Of a stretch of DNA of 31,045 nt, positions 7,036 to 14,366 are shown in pieces (the stretch's first letter is position 1; each line of letters starts with the position of its first letter). The stretch is from a virus. The translations under genes and the position numbers were made by a program. Location of the stretch: positions 1-31,045 of the IMG/VR virus record IMGVR_UViG_3300028767_000072; one strand, written 5' to 3'. Below the pieces are notes generated by a model, which saw only the letters and a program-made list of their open reading frames with translations, was not told the DNA's origin and ran no database searches.

Positions 7036-8255
7036 TACAATTTACCTAAGTATTCGTGTGTGTAATCCTTTAACCTTGATGCAAAAAAGTTCTTAGCGAG
7101 CACTACAATATCCAAATTTGACATTTCAGGATCAATATTGTTAACGCAAGAATCAATCAGTTGCAAAGATCCAACTCGCAATAATTGAGCGTCATTATTC
7201 TTATCAGCAAGAAGTTTTTTGTAACGTAAATAAATTGCGCAAAGATTATACGCTAAATACAAATACTTTGAAAACTTTGATACCTCTTGAAGTTCAATAA
7301 GCGAAGCCGTTTCTCCCGCTGCAAGCTTCGTTAAGTTATCAATAATCAAATTCAAATGTATATCTATTTCCCTCAACCTATTTCCTGGAACTTCATGTTC
7401 AAAGTTAAAATCAATTTTCTTTGAATGTGATACTTCGTACAATTCAGGTTGCGAAGTTATATGTCCCATAGATTGTTGCGCTTCTCTGATTTCAAAAGCG
7501 TCTTTCATTTTTGAGGCAGTTTCGTTCCATTCATAAATATGCAAACTTTGCGAATTATGAGTTTGAGTACCTAACTCAACCCCTATGCAATTAGCAAATA
7601 ACTCGGTCAAGAAACTGAATTGAAAAATGTTCGTAGGTAATCCCCAATGCAAATCGTTGCTTCTGTTTTGTATGGTGGATATTAACTTTCCTTTTCTTAC
7701 CTTCACCATCAAAGTATCATTACACGGTGTATCTTTTGTCTTAGCTCCTAAATCGAAATCTGGGTTCCAAATCTGCAATACGACCTGCCTGCTATCCGAA
7801 TTTTCATTCAGTATTTTTACCGCGTCAGCGATTTGGTCATGCCCTTGAGCCACATTCATATTTTCTTCCAAAAATGTATCTTCAGCCCTGACTCCCCAAT
7901 GTCTTAATCTGAACCCGTATGGCGCGTGGAATGTCTTTCCGTCATCTGAAAAGTCAGACATTTTTTTATTGAATAGTGTAAGGAAGTGAACATCCTTCTT
8001 ACCATTAAATATCCACATTGCTTCGGCAAGTAAAAAGAAAATGTTTATATCTCTACCGAATCCACCCACGCAACGATTATACGGATTTGTAAGCATTGTC
8101 TTGAAATCAAGAAGCTCTTTTGTTTTGCCAACTCGGCTATCTTGAATATCTAAATTGTCCAACATCCATTTATTTAATGCCGGATACATCTCGGAAAATT
8201 TAGGAGTCTTCATTATTCCTAATTCGGGAATAAGCGCATTGTTAATGTCTTTCAT
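7035..8255 (-). CDS. Thymidylate synthase-family enzyme (ThyA fold)
   Basis: Methylates or hydroxymethylates the C5 of a pyrimidine dNMP using methylene-tetrahydrofolate. Visible family signatures are APYGFR (111-116), the phosphate-binding SDSRQ (153-157), catalytic Cys178 in TPCND, NRSND (197-201) and GLPTN (205-209), then the HIYEWN strand. Asn209 occupies the position that favours a uracil base in ThyA, so dUMP is the likely substrate. The residue after the catalytic Cys is Asn, not the His usual in cellular ThyA. The protein is 406 residues against about 264 in E. coli; the extra length lies in the N-terminal part and in a C-terminal helical region after residue 300. It shares an operon with the polymerase and two nucleotide enzymes. 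It could be a plain thymidylate synthase or a dUMP hydroxymethylase. Confidence 0.85.
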   Translation of the reverse strand: MKDINNALIPELGIMKTPKFSEMYPALNKWMLDNLDIQDSRVGKTKELLDFKTMLTNPYNRCVGGFGRDINIFFLLAEAMWIFNGKKDVHFLTLFNKKMSDFSDDGKTFHAPYGFRLRHWGVRAEDTFLEENMNVAQGHDQIADAVKILNENSDSRQVVLQIWNPDFDLGAKTKDTPCNDTLMVKVRKGKLISTIQNRSNDLHWGLPTNIFQFSFLTELFANCIGVELGTQTHNSQSLHIYEWNETASKMKDAFEIREAQQSMGHITSQPELYEVSHSKKIDFNFEHEVPGNRLREIDIHLNLIIDNLTKLAAGETASLIELQEVSKFSKYLYLAYNLCAIYLRYKKLLADKNNDAQLLRVGSLQLIDSCVNNIDPEMSNLDIVVLAKNFFASRLKDYTHEYLGKL

Positions 8256-8310
8256 TTTTTTATATGTTTTTTTAATTTGTTATTCTATATAACTAATAAC
8301 TTTGGGGCAT

Positions 8311-8338
8311 AAAAAAAGAGTGCCGCAAAGCACTCTTC
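8311..8338 (-). terminator. Rho-independent terminator after the Lys/Ala-rich protein gene
   Basis: On the minus strand an 8-bp perfect stem (AAGAGTGC with GCACTCTT; 8330-8337 and 8316-8323) closes a 6-base loop and is followed by a T run (As at 8311-8315). It lies 32 bases beyond the stop codon at 8370 and 56 bases before the thymidylate synthase start, so the genes downstream need read-through or a promoter in 8256-8310. I see no TAnnTTTG element in that stretch. Confidence 0.85.
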
Positions 8339-8369
8339 TTATTACATTAGTTATCAAAATATGCTTTGA

Positions 8370-9416
8370 CTATTCTTCTTCTTCAACAACCACTTTTTTA
8401 GTTTTGGTTTTTGCTTCGGCAATTTTTGCTTTTGCAGCGGCAACTTTATCAACTACTGGAGCGACAGGAGTTTTTACAACGGCTTTAGCGGCTGGTTTTG
8501 CAGTTTCCTTAACGGCTGGTTTTGCAGGTTCAGCTTTACTTGACTTTTTCAAGTTTTCTTCCATTTTGTTTCTGTTTTCACCTAACTTTTTGTCAAGTTT
8601 ATTTACAGATGCTTCAATGTTTGGCAATAAAGCTGCCAATATTTCGTTCAATTCATCAATGTCCAACGCTTTGATGAAAGGTACTCCGGACCAACAAATT
8701 TCGTGGTCAATACCATTTTCGGTTAACCCGTCAACATGTCCATTAAATGTAGGCAAGTACAATGTTGCTACAAAAGTACCATCTGCTTTCATTGAACCGT
8801 TTTCCAAAGATAATACAGCGCGGTTGGAATTTTTACCCTTATATTTAACGGTAACTCCGGCATTGCTAATCCAAGCATACAAGTAATCTTCGTCAGGAAA
8901 CAACGCTTTCAAGAACTCAAAATGTACGCGGTCTTCTTCCACATCTTTAGGGTTCAATTTGGTAGGTTTGGCAGTTTTTGCTACTTCTTCCTTTTTGGCA
9001 GTTTCTTTAACAACAGGTTTTGTTTTTGCAGCGGCGGCGGGTTTTGCAGTTTCCTTAGCGGTTGGTTTTGCTACGGCTTTCTTTGCTGGAACTTCTTCTT
9101 CGTCTTCTTCAACCACAACTGGTTTTTTGGCGTTTACTTTTGACGCTGCTTTTTTGGCTGGAATTTCTTCTTCTTTTGAAAGTTCTTCCAATTCTTCTTC
9201 AGTTTCTCCCGATTGCCCCTCGGCGTCTGGAGTTTCATCAACGTCAACAAATGATTCTGCAAGATCAATCAAAGTTTCAAGATCTTCATCTTCCATGCCT
9301 TCAATACCATTTTTAATTAAAAACGCGTTTACTTCAGTTTTTGCGTCTTCTTCGTTTTTTGCTTTGAATCCCAATGCAGTCAATTTCTTGCTAGTGGGAG
9401 CGGTTAATTTTGTCAT
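8370..9416 (-). CDS. Lys/Ala/Glu-rich multidomain protein of unknown function
   Basis: A 348-residue protein with four visible parts. There is an N-terminal helical segment (1-57). A long linker follows (60-155) in which acidic blocks alternate with Ala-Lys-Pro-rich repeats such as PAKKA and ETAKPA. A compact central domain (about 160-290) holds aromatic and beta-type stretches (YLYAWISNAGVTVKYKG, then an acidic-helix end). A second Ala-Lys-Pro tail (292-348) ends in EEEE. The linkers resemble histone H1 or AlgP tails and the linker of the ssDNA-binding protein in this window. Such tails often bind DNA or tether domains; that role is inferred. The central domain matches nothing I can name. 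The gene lies between the sigma-like gene and its own terminator, so it probably ends a transcription unit. Confidence 0.7.
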   Translation of the reverse strand: MTKLTAPTSKKLTALGFKAKNEEDAKTEVNAFLIKNGIEGMEDEDLETLIDLAESFVDVDETPDAEGQSGETEEELEELSKEEEIPAKKAASKVNAKKPVVVEEDEEEVPAKKAVAKPTAKETAKPAAAAKTKPVVKETAKKEEVAKTAKPTKLNPKDVEEDRVHFEFLKALFPDEDYLYAWISNAGVTVKYKGKNSNRAVLSLENGSMKADGTFVATLYLPTFNGHVDGLTENGIDHEICWSGVPFIKALDIDELNEILAALLPNIEASVNKLDKKLGENRNKMEENLKKSSKAEPAKPAVKETAKPAAKAVVKTPVAPVVDKVAAAKAKIAEAKTKTKKVVVEEEE

Positions 9417-9462
9417 TTTGTTCGATTTTTTTTATTTGTTAAAACTATTTTGTTAAATACAT

Positions 9463-10092
9463 TTAATCTTCGTAACTATATGTCTTGTAAATTTCTCTTT
9501 CTCGGTGCAGTTCAGAGCCGTACTTAGTTAGCAAAAACTCTTTGTGCATTTCTATTACTTCGTCTGGGGTGAAGGGATCGTCGTCGTTATAAAGCACCCC
9601 TTTGATTGGCTCACTGTTATTATAAACTTTGGAGATAATTTTGTTGGTGCAACCTTTTAAATACAGCGAGAATATAACCCTGTTAATTCCAGTCAATCCT
9701 TCCAATAAATTTATACCGTTTAAAATGAATTTGTTTTCTTCGGGTGAAATGTAAGTATCAATGTCTGAACCAAAATCATATTCAATATCGTCCATCCGTA
9801 CCTTGTAATTTTCACGGGCTATATATTTCATAAAATCTTTGGTCTTGTTCGAGCAGGCGGCTTCTAAATAATAACGCAATGGGACGGGCTTGGCATAACC
9901 TTCAAGTTTGTATTTCTCCCAACGCTTACCGTAAGATTTGATTGAAGTGAAAATTTTAATCTTAAATTCTTGTAACAGGTCTTCGTATTCGTAAGACAGT
10001 TCGGAGTATGAAAAAATTTTATTGGCGTATTTTTTAGCCAAATATTCGTATCTGTCGTAGAGCACTTCAGACATTTTCTTTTTGTTTTCCAT
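9463..10092 (-). CDS. Sigma-70-like transcription factor
   Basis: Likely a phage sigma factor that redirects host RNA polymerase to phage promoters. Residues 20-53 read like sigma region 2: a helix with KKYANKIF, then YEYEDLLQEFKIKIF leading to IKSY, with the DLLQE core typical of region 2.1-2.2. Residues 72-92 (LRYYLEAACSNKTKDFMKY) fit the following region 2 helices. A short segment at 131-157 (EGLTGINRVIFSLYLKG, then NKIISKVY) has the look of region 4 helix-turn-helix, though weak. At 209 residues it is near T4 gp55 (185), the late sigma, which also keeps mainly region 2. A Bacteroidetes-type promoter element precedes it, so it may be made early by host polymerase. Region 4 assignment is uncertain. 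Confidence 0.7.
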   Translation of the reverse strand: MENKKKMSEVLYDRYEYLAKKYANKIFSYSELSYEYEDLLQEFKIKIFTSIKSYGKRWEKYKLEGYAKPVPLRYYLEAACSNKTKDFMKYIARENYKVRMDDIEYDFGSDIDTYISPEENKFILNGINLLEGLTGINRVIFSLYLKGCTNKIISKVYNNSEPIKGVLYNDDDPFTPDEVIEMHKEFLLTKYGSELHREREIYKTYSYED

Positions 10093-10125
10093 TTAAATTT
10101 ACAATTTGGTATTACAATTATGATA

Positions 10126-10152
10126 CAAAGATAATATATTTTTGGATACAAA
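10126..10152 (-). promoter_or_regulatory. Bacteroidetes-type promoter upstream of the sigma-like gene
   Basis: Minus strand: TATCTTTG at 10133-10126 fits the -7 consensus TAnnTTTG of Bacteroidetes primary sigma factors, with TTTG at 10152-10149 upstream. The gap of 15 bases is shorter than the usual 19-21 or so, so only the -7 element is a strong match. The start codon at 10092 lies 34 bases beyond the -7 box, leaving a short leader. Confidence 0.55.
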
Positions 10153-10163
10153 CCTAGAGTTTT

Positions 10164-10218
10164 CTTGATTATTTTTATTTTCACCCAAAGATTTAACTTA
10201 TTTTAAAAATAAATCAAG
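10164..10218. repeat. AT-rich imperfect inverted repeat between genes
   Basis: The left arm begins CTTGATT and the right arm ends AATCAAG. They pair over about 14 bases with one unpaired base and a loop of about 25. It lies just after the stop codon of the 144-residue gene (10235) and before the promoter. No T run follows on the minus strand, so it is a poor terminator; it may stabilise an mRNA end or be chance. Confidence 0.3.
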
Positions 10219-10234
10219 AATTATCAATAAATCA

Positions 10235-10669
10235 CTACAATATTCGGCAAATGTCATCACTGTCCAATTCCAACGTCTCGCCTGTTATTTCGCAATAAAG
10301 CTTAAACGTGCGAAAATCTATTTGATTTTTTAAAATCCATACTTTACCTAAATATGAAAATTCACTTCCCGCTAAATAATAATTGACAAAATCTGATTCT
10401 GTCATCCTAAAAGTAGGATTTCCTTTGGCATCAAATAATTCTGAATGAACCTTATCCCTCGTTAGTTTGTCATTTAGCACGCTGTTAAGGTTATTTCGCT
10501 CGGCTATATTATTAATCTTATCAGCTTTAAACGACATCACTTTTTGGTAATATTGCTTATCCTTGACATTGTAATATATTTTGCGTTTAAAATCGGCAAT
10601 TAAATATTCTTTTTGAACTACTTCAAAATAGCCCGCTACCGATAAATTTCTTGACTTAACTTCGTCCAT
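10235..10669 (-). CDS. Unknown 144-residue protein coupled to the primase
   Basis: I do not recognise the family. The frame could begin at a GTG at 10670-10672, but the ATG at 10667-10669 is preferred because it overlaps the primase stop codon as TGATG, a common coupling signal. The protein is soluble and charged: an N-terminal part with alternating Lys, Asp and aromatic residues, a middle with DKINNIAERNNLNSVLN, and a C-terminal part with aromatic pairs (FVNYYLAG, then FSYLGKVWILK) that looks like a small alpha/beta domain. No cysteine cluster, signal peptide or membrane segment is seen. Tight linkage to the primase gene suggests a replication role, which is an inference. Confidence 0.6.
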   Translation of the reverse strand: MDEVKSRNLSVAGYFEVVQKEYLIADFKRKIYYNVKDKQYYQKVMSFKADKINNIAERNNLNSVLNDKLTRDKVHSELFDAKGNPTFRMTESDFVNYYLAGSEFSYLGKVWILKNQIDFRTFKLYCEITGETLELDSDDICRIL

Positions 10670-11616
10670 CACATTTTTACTTTTGAAATAATATTCTCGC
10701 TAAATTCTCTTGGTCTTCGTAATCTGGTGAATACTTCAAGTGCCTCTTCTTTGGAGCACTCATCGATATCTTTCTTAGACGTATATGTTATATTTGTAAA
10801 AAAGTTTTTTTCCAGTTCAAAGCCGTATTTTTTTATTTCCTTCAATGCGTCAAAGTCGTAAAGCAATATGACATTTATAATACCCTTGCTTTTTAGCTTT
10901 GCTATTTGCCATGGACTTATTTTCTTACCGAACGTGCAGCAACATTTTATGGCGTCGCAATTATCAAGTTCAAGAACTCTGTCAACCGCTACTTTATCAA
11001 ATCTGCCTTCAACCAATATTACCGTATTAGTTACATCTTTTATAATTTCGTCAAACCCGTCCAACAGTTTTGAAAAATCAGTTCCGGGACTATTATTGTA
11101 CCGCAACTTATCTTTTGGAACTTTTTTGTCAGCCCACCTACCCACGAACCCTCGTATCTTAGAGTTATCGTATATGGGGAATAAAACATACCCCTTGTAT
11201 TTCGATATTATATTAGCTTCTCCAAATTGGTACCTTATATAATGTCTTTTATTCAACCCCCTGCTGAATAAATACTTACTACTTTCACAAACTTTCCAAC
11301 CTGCTGGCATTTTAACAACTGGCAAATCTTCAAGTGTTATTTTTTCATCTTCTTCGACAAAACCAACTCCATTGATTGAATCCCTAAATTCGATTGTCGC
11401 GCCTTCTAATAGGTATGACTTATTGAGGAAACGGAGCAGTTTGTATATTGAGCCCGATTCAGAACATTTTTTACAGTCCCATCTTTGAGTTAATTTTGAT
11501 ATATAAAAATGCTGAGCTTTCCCACAAAAAGGACAGTCGCAAATGTACTGTCCTCTTGTGTTCAACTTGCTGTTAACAAGTAGCCCCTTTAAATCTGAAT
11601 CGTCTATTTTATTCAT
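10669..11616 (-). CDS. DnaG-type DNA primase with zinc finger and Toprim domain
   Basis: Makes RNA primers for the lagging strand. The N-terminal zinc-binding domain is visible as Cys26, Cys28, Cys31, Cys48 and Cys51 (CDCPFCGKAQHFYIS, then CKKC), though the first pair is closer than in DnaG. The catalytic Toprim domain shows the Glu of VEGRFDK (202-208) and the DFD metal site at 254-256 in LLYDFD, with a Gly-rich turn TFGKK between them. At 315 residues it is short, like T4 gp61, and lacks a helicase-binding domain of DnaG size. Its ATG overlaps the homing-endonuclease stop as ATGA, and its stop overlaps the next start as TGATG. The replicative helicase gene lies upstream, separated only by the endonuclease gene. 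Confidence 0.85.
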   Translation of the reverse strand: MNKIDDSDLKGLLVNSKLNTRGQYICDCPFCGKAQHFYISKLTQRWDCKKCSESGSIYKLLRFLNKSYLLEGATIEFRDSINGVGFVEEDEKITLEDLPVVKMPAGWKVCESSKYLFSRGLNKRHYIRYQFGEANIISKYKGYVLFPIYDNSKIRGFVGRWADKKVPKDKLRYNNSPGTDFSKLLDGFDEIIKDVTNTVILVEGRFDKVAVDRVLELDNCDAIKCCCTFGKKISPWQIAKLKSKGIINVILLYDFDALKEIKKYGFELEKNFFTNITYTSKKDIDECSKEEALEVFTRLRRPREFSENIISKVKM

Positions 11617-12398
11617 TTGTTTCTTTTCTCAGTTAATCCTCTCTTCCATCCAGCGGGTATTTCTTCATCTTTACCCAAAGATGAATTTAAAATGCCATTA
11701 GTTATTCTAATCTTACCAAATAATGGATTTTTATTTCCCGTCATAGAATTAGACATTTTTATTTTAGAATTTTCACTCCAAGTTTTACCTGTGAAATGTG
11801 CGGATAACTTTAATTTTGTTTCTTTTGTGTGTGTTTTGCCTAACCAAAGTTGTTTCCCTTTCATTAAATCGGATTGCGATTTGTTATGTTCTAAACTCCA
11901 ATGGTTTCCATAATTCCAGTGTTTATCACCCGCTTGTTTTCCCTTATTAGATTCGGAATTTAATGATTTGGTTTCTTCATCCCAATGTTTCCCGAACATG
12001 TGGTGTTCGGTTCCGCAATATTTACCTTTTCTAGATTTTGAAATTTTTATACGGACTGAAGTTAATCTAGACATAGACCCCATTCCGAAATTATTGGCAG
12101 TTCCTGGTAATATGTTATATCCTAATTTACAAGAATCGTATTTCCTTATGTAATGTTCTTCCAACTTATCAATTACTTTTTGGTTATCAACTTTGATATA
12201 ATGCAAAACTTCTCGTTCAAAATTAACAATAAATTTCCTTCCAAACAATTTTCTGTATTTGCTAATAATTAATGATAACTCGGAACCGCTACCCAAGTAA
12301 TTAGAATCAAGCGTTTTTTGATTTTTTATCCTGTGCTGTCCAATGTATATTTTCCCATCAGGCAAATGTGTTGTTTTATATATTATTGCTATAACCAT
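11613..12398 (-). CDS. GIY-YIG homing endonuclease with NUMOD3-type repeats
   Basis: A free-standing homing endonuclease likely to spread itself by cutting related phage genomes that lack it. The N-terminal nuclease domain carries the GIY-equivalent strand IIYKTTHLPDG (5-15), then YIG at 18-20, and the catalytic-type Glu80 or Glu81 in KLEEHYIRKY. The middle has NUMOD3-like helix motifs (KSRKGKYCG and MFGKHW around 121-139, GKTHTKETKLKLS around 187-199, NSMTGNKNPLFGK near 217-229) used for DNA contact. The C-terminal end (TNGILN, then EEIPAGWKRGL) is a usual tail in this group. It sits between the helicase and primase genes and overlaps the primase start by four bases. No intron boundaries are seen, so it is intergenic and not intron-encoded. 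Confidence 0.9.
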   Translation of the reverse strand: MVIAIIYKTTHLPDGKIYIGQHRIKNQKTLDSNYLGSGSELSLIISKYRKLFGRKFIVNFEREVLHYIKVDNQKVIDKLEEHYIRKYDSCKLGYNILPGTANNFGMGSMSRLTSVRIKISKSRKGKYCGTEHHMFGKHWDEETKSLNSESNKGKQAGDKHWNYGNHWSLEHNKSQSDLMKGKQLWLGKTHTKETKLKLSAHFTGKTWSENSKIKMSNSMTGNKNPLFGKIRITNGILNSSLGKDEEIPAGWKRGLTEKRNK

Positions 12399-12437
12399 AA
12401 CTCGGACTGTTTGATATATAATACTTGCTAAATATAT

Positions 12438-13787
12438 TTAATCATTCCAGTCTGCATTTAACGTCTTTTTACGGTCGTAAAATCTCGAAAACGAGAAATT
12501 ATTATATATGAATATGGGGTCTCCGTTCTTGTAATCTCTTAATTTATCTGTATTTAATCTCATCATTTCTTCTTTGGCTTCATCCCGAGTTTGATTTATC
12601 GTTATGAAAATATCAAACGGTCTTATTTTTCCACGGTCTTCTGATAAGTTGGAACGAGTTATCAAAAACGCTGGGTCATTACGTTGTTCTTCCGGAATGG
12701 AGTTACTTTGAGTTGCGGTATGCACAACGGCATTAAATTCCATCGCCAATTGTTTCATGCCCTTTGCTAATTTAGCTTGTCTGAACCGCTCTTCACTTGG
12801 AGAATAGTTGTGACCATCGCCGACTTCAAGAAGTTCTAAATAATCTATAATTACAACATCAATTTTACCATAGGCTTTCTCCATTTCCTTTAACTCGCGG
12901 TGAACATCAACCAATGTTTTAGCGTTGAAGCTTTCTTCGGAAGAAACCAATATGTCGGACTTGCGGAGTTTCTTGATAATCTTCTTTGATATCTCCATCC
13001 GTTTATCAGATATGTTACCAAGCTTGACATCTGAATATAAGGTACCCGTCCAAGCGGCATCGTACCTATTTAAGCATTGCTCCCTCGTGCCTTCTAATTG
13101 AAAGTGTGCTACTCTGTGACCGTTACGCGCGGCTGCTACTCCAACGCTTACTAAACATTGAGATTTTCCGGAGCCTGAATCTCCTAACCATAATACACAT
13201 TCCCCTGTTTCCGGACCGCCAAACTGACCTCCCAACCTGTAATCAAGTTCATCAATATTAGTGGGAACCTTAAAACGAAAATTGTAGTCTTCAGATTTAC
13301 GTTTTGTTTGGCGTTCTTCAAAATCATTAAAAACAGCTTCAAACTTTGCATTTTGGATACTAAATTTAGCTATGTCGTCGGCGTACTTTATTAACAAGTC
13401 ATATGACGCATCTTTTTCTCCTCTATTATAAGCTTCAACTATTTTATCGTTAGCCTCAAGAAATTTCATTTGTTTAATGTATCTCTCAAAAGTCTCGACT
13501 ATCAGTTCAGCTTCATTTTCGTTGGTAGGTTCAAAATCTTTTATTTCTACTATTTTATTGAGTATGTCTTCATCATCAATAAATTCTTGTTGCAGTTGAC
13601 CTATCGTTGGCACCACGCCCGTTTTATCATACCGTTTAGATATCCATTGCCACATTTTCTTCTCAGACTCCTCTTGCAGGTAAGAATATTTCAGATATTG
13701 CTTAGCAATATCCATTATGGTGCGTTTCTGAAGTGCTACAGCCAATAACTCTACAATAAAATTCTCAGCCAGTTTATTATTCGCCAT
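12438..13787 (-). CDS. DnaB-type replicative DNA helicase
   Basis: Hexameric fork helicase of the RecA-like SF4 group. The N-terminal helical domain (about 1-145) is followed by the ATPase core: Walker A GDSGSGKS at 202-209, a catalytic-type Glu232 in QLEGT, Walker B VVIIDYLELL at 311-320, and motif H3 HTATQSNS with Gln360. Residues 370-400 hold DRGKIRPFDIF, near where the arginine finger and DNA loops lie. The size (449) fits DnaB and T4 gp41. The upstream gene overlaps its start by 11 bases, so the two are co-translated. The homing endonuclease lies directly after it and separates it from the primase. Confidence 0.9.
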   Translation of the reverse strand: MANNKLAENFIVELLAVALQKRTIMDIAKQYLKYSYLQEESEKKMWQWISKRYDKTGVVPTIGQLQQEFIDDEDILNKIVEIKDFEPTNENEAELIVETFERYIKQMKFLEANDKIVEAYNRGEKDASYDLLIKYADDIAKFSIQNAKFEAVFNDFEERQTKRKSEDYNFRFKVPTNIDELDYRLGGQFGGPETGECVLWLGDSGSGKSQCLVSVGVAAARNGHRVAHFQLEGTREQCLNRYDAAWTGTLYSDVKLGNISDKRMEISKKIIKKLRKSDILVSSEESFNAKTLVDVHRELKEMEKAYGKIDVVIIDYLELLEVGDGHNYSPSEERFRQAKLAKGMKQLAMEFNAVVHTATQSNSIPEEQRNDPAFLITRSNLSEDRGKIRPFDIFITINQTRDEAKEEMMRLNTDKLRDYKNGDPIFIYNNFSFSRFYDRKKTLNADWND

Positions 13788-14364
13788 ATCCCCTTTTTAT
13801 ATATACTTTATTGTATTCTTGTTTTAATAGTAATTTGCATTCGTTCTTGTTGGAACACATCACACAAAAGGAACTTTTATGGAAGTACAACGTTGTAGTT
13901 GCTATGCACCATAAAAATCCTCGGTCGGTGTTTAAATGTAAAGCTTTTTGTTTTTCTTCCCTTTGAATCAGGGTGACGACAAGTTCGTTAATCTTAGAGT
14001 TTTTCTTAATAACGTTGATGCGATGCCGGATTTTTATACCCGCTCTAGTCATAAAGACATTCGTTTCCATAGAGCACATATTCCAACGCTTTATAGCACT
14101 GGCTCCAAATATCCAACTAATTCGTACACGACGGGAGTAATCAATGTCAGATCCGTCATTAAACCAGCTCTGCATCCCATACTCAAGAAACTTCCTTATA
14201 AAGTCTTCTCCTATCTCGTCGCCAAAATAATCCATAAAATTATTGAAGCTGTTTACGTCGTTATCATTACATTTTAGCGGGTGTTTGTTTTTTGTGATTT
14301 GTTCTAGTAACTCAATTAAAGTATCAACCGCGTACCTAAATAATTTTTGTCTTCTCTTATTCAT
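13777..14364 (-). CDS. Unknown four-cysteine protein coupled to the helicase
   Basis: A 195-residue basic protein I cannot assign. The N-terminal half looks helical (RRQKLFRYAVDTLIELLEQ, then DFIRKFLEYGMQSWF). The C-terminal half carries Cys153, Cys167, Cys170 and Cys176 (pattern C-x13-C-x2-C-x5-C), which could bind zinc or an iron-sulphur cluster; Cys32 and Cys97 stand apart. It ends inside the helicase start, so the pair is translationally coupled, and the UvsW-like gene ends 2 bases after its start side. A helicase-loading or helicase-regulating role is a guess from this position only. Confidence 0.6.
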   Translation of the reverse strand: MNKRRQKLFRYAVDTLIELLEQITKNKHPLKCNDNDVNSFNNFMDYFGDEIGEDFIRKFLEYGMQSWFNDGSDIDYSRRVRISWIFGASAIKRWNMCSMETNVFMTRAGIKIRHRINVIKKNSKINELVVTLIQREEKQKALHLNTDRGFLWCIATTTLYFHKSSFCVMCSNKNECKLLLKQEYNKVYIKRGYGE

Positions 14365-14366
14365 TT

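Noticed and set aside
8302-8886. Plus-strand open frame of 194 residues, Ala/Ser/Phe-rich
   Set aside because: It is antisense to the Lys/Ala-rich gene and mirrors its repetitive codons; it begins inside the terminator region. The minus-strand gene has the coherent domain layout.
8959-9456. Plus-strand open frame of 165 residues with hydrophobic runs like membrane segments
   Set aside because: The apparent hydrophobic stretches are the reverse reading of Lys/Glu codons in the charged linker of the minus-strand gene.
9864-10184. Minus-strand open frame of 106 residues overlapping the sigma-like gene in another frame
   Set aside because: It overlaps the sigma-like coding region and its promoter, shows no domain and has shadow-like composition.
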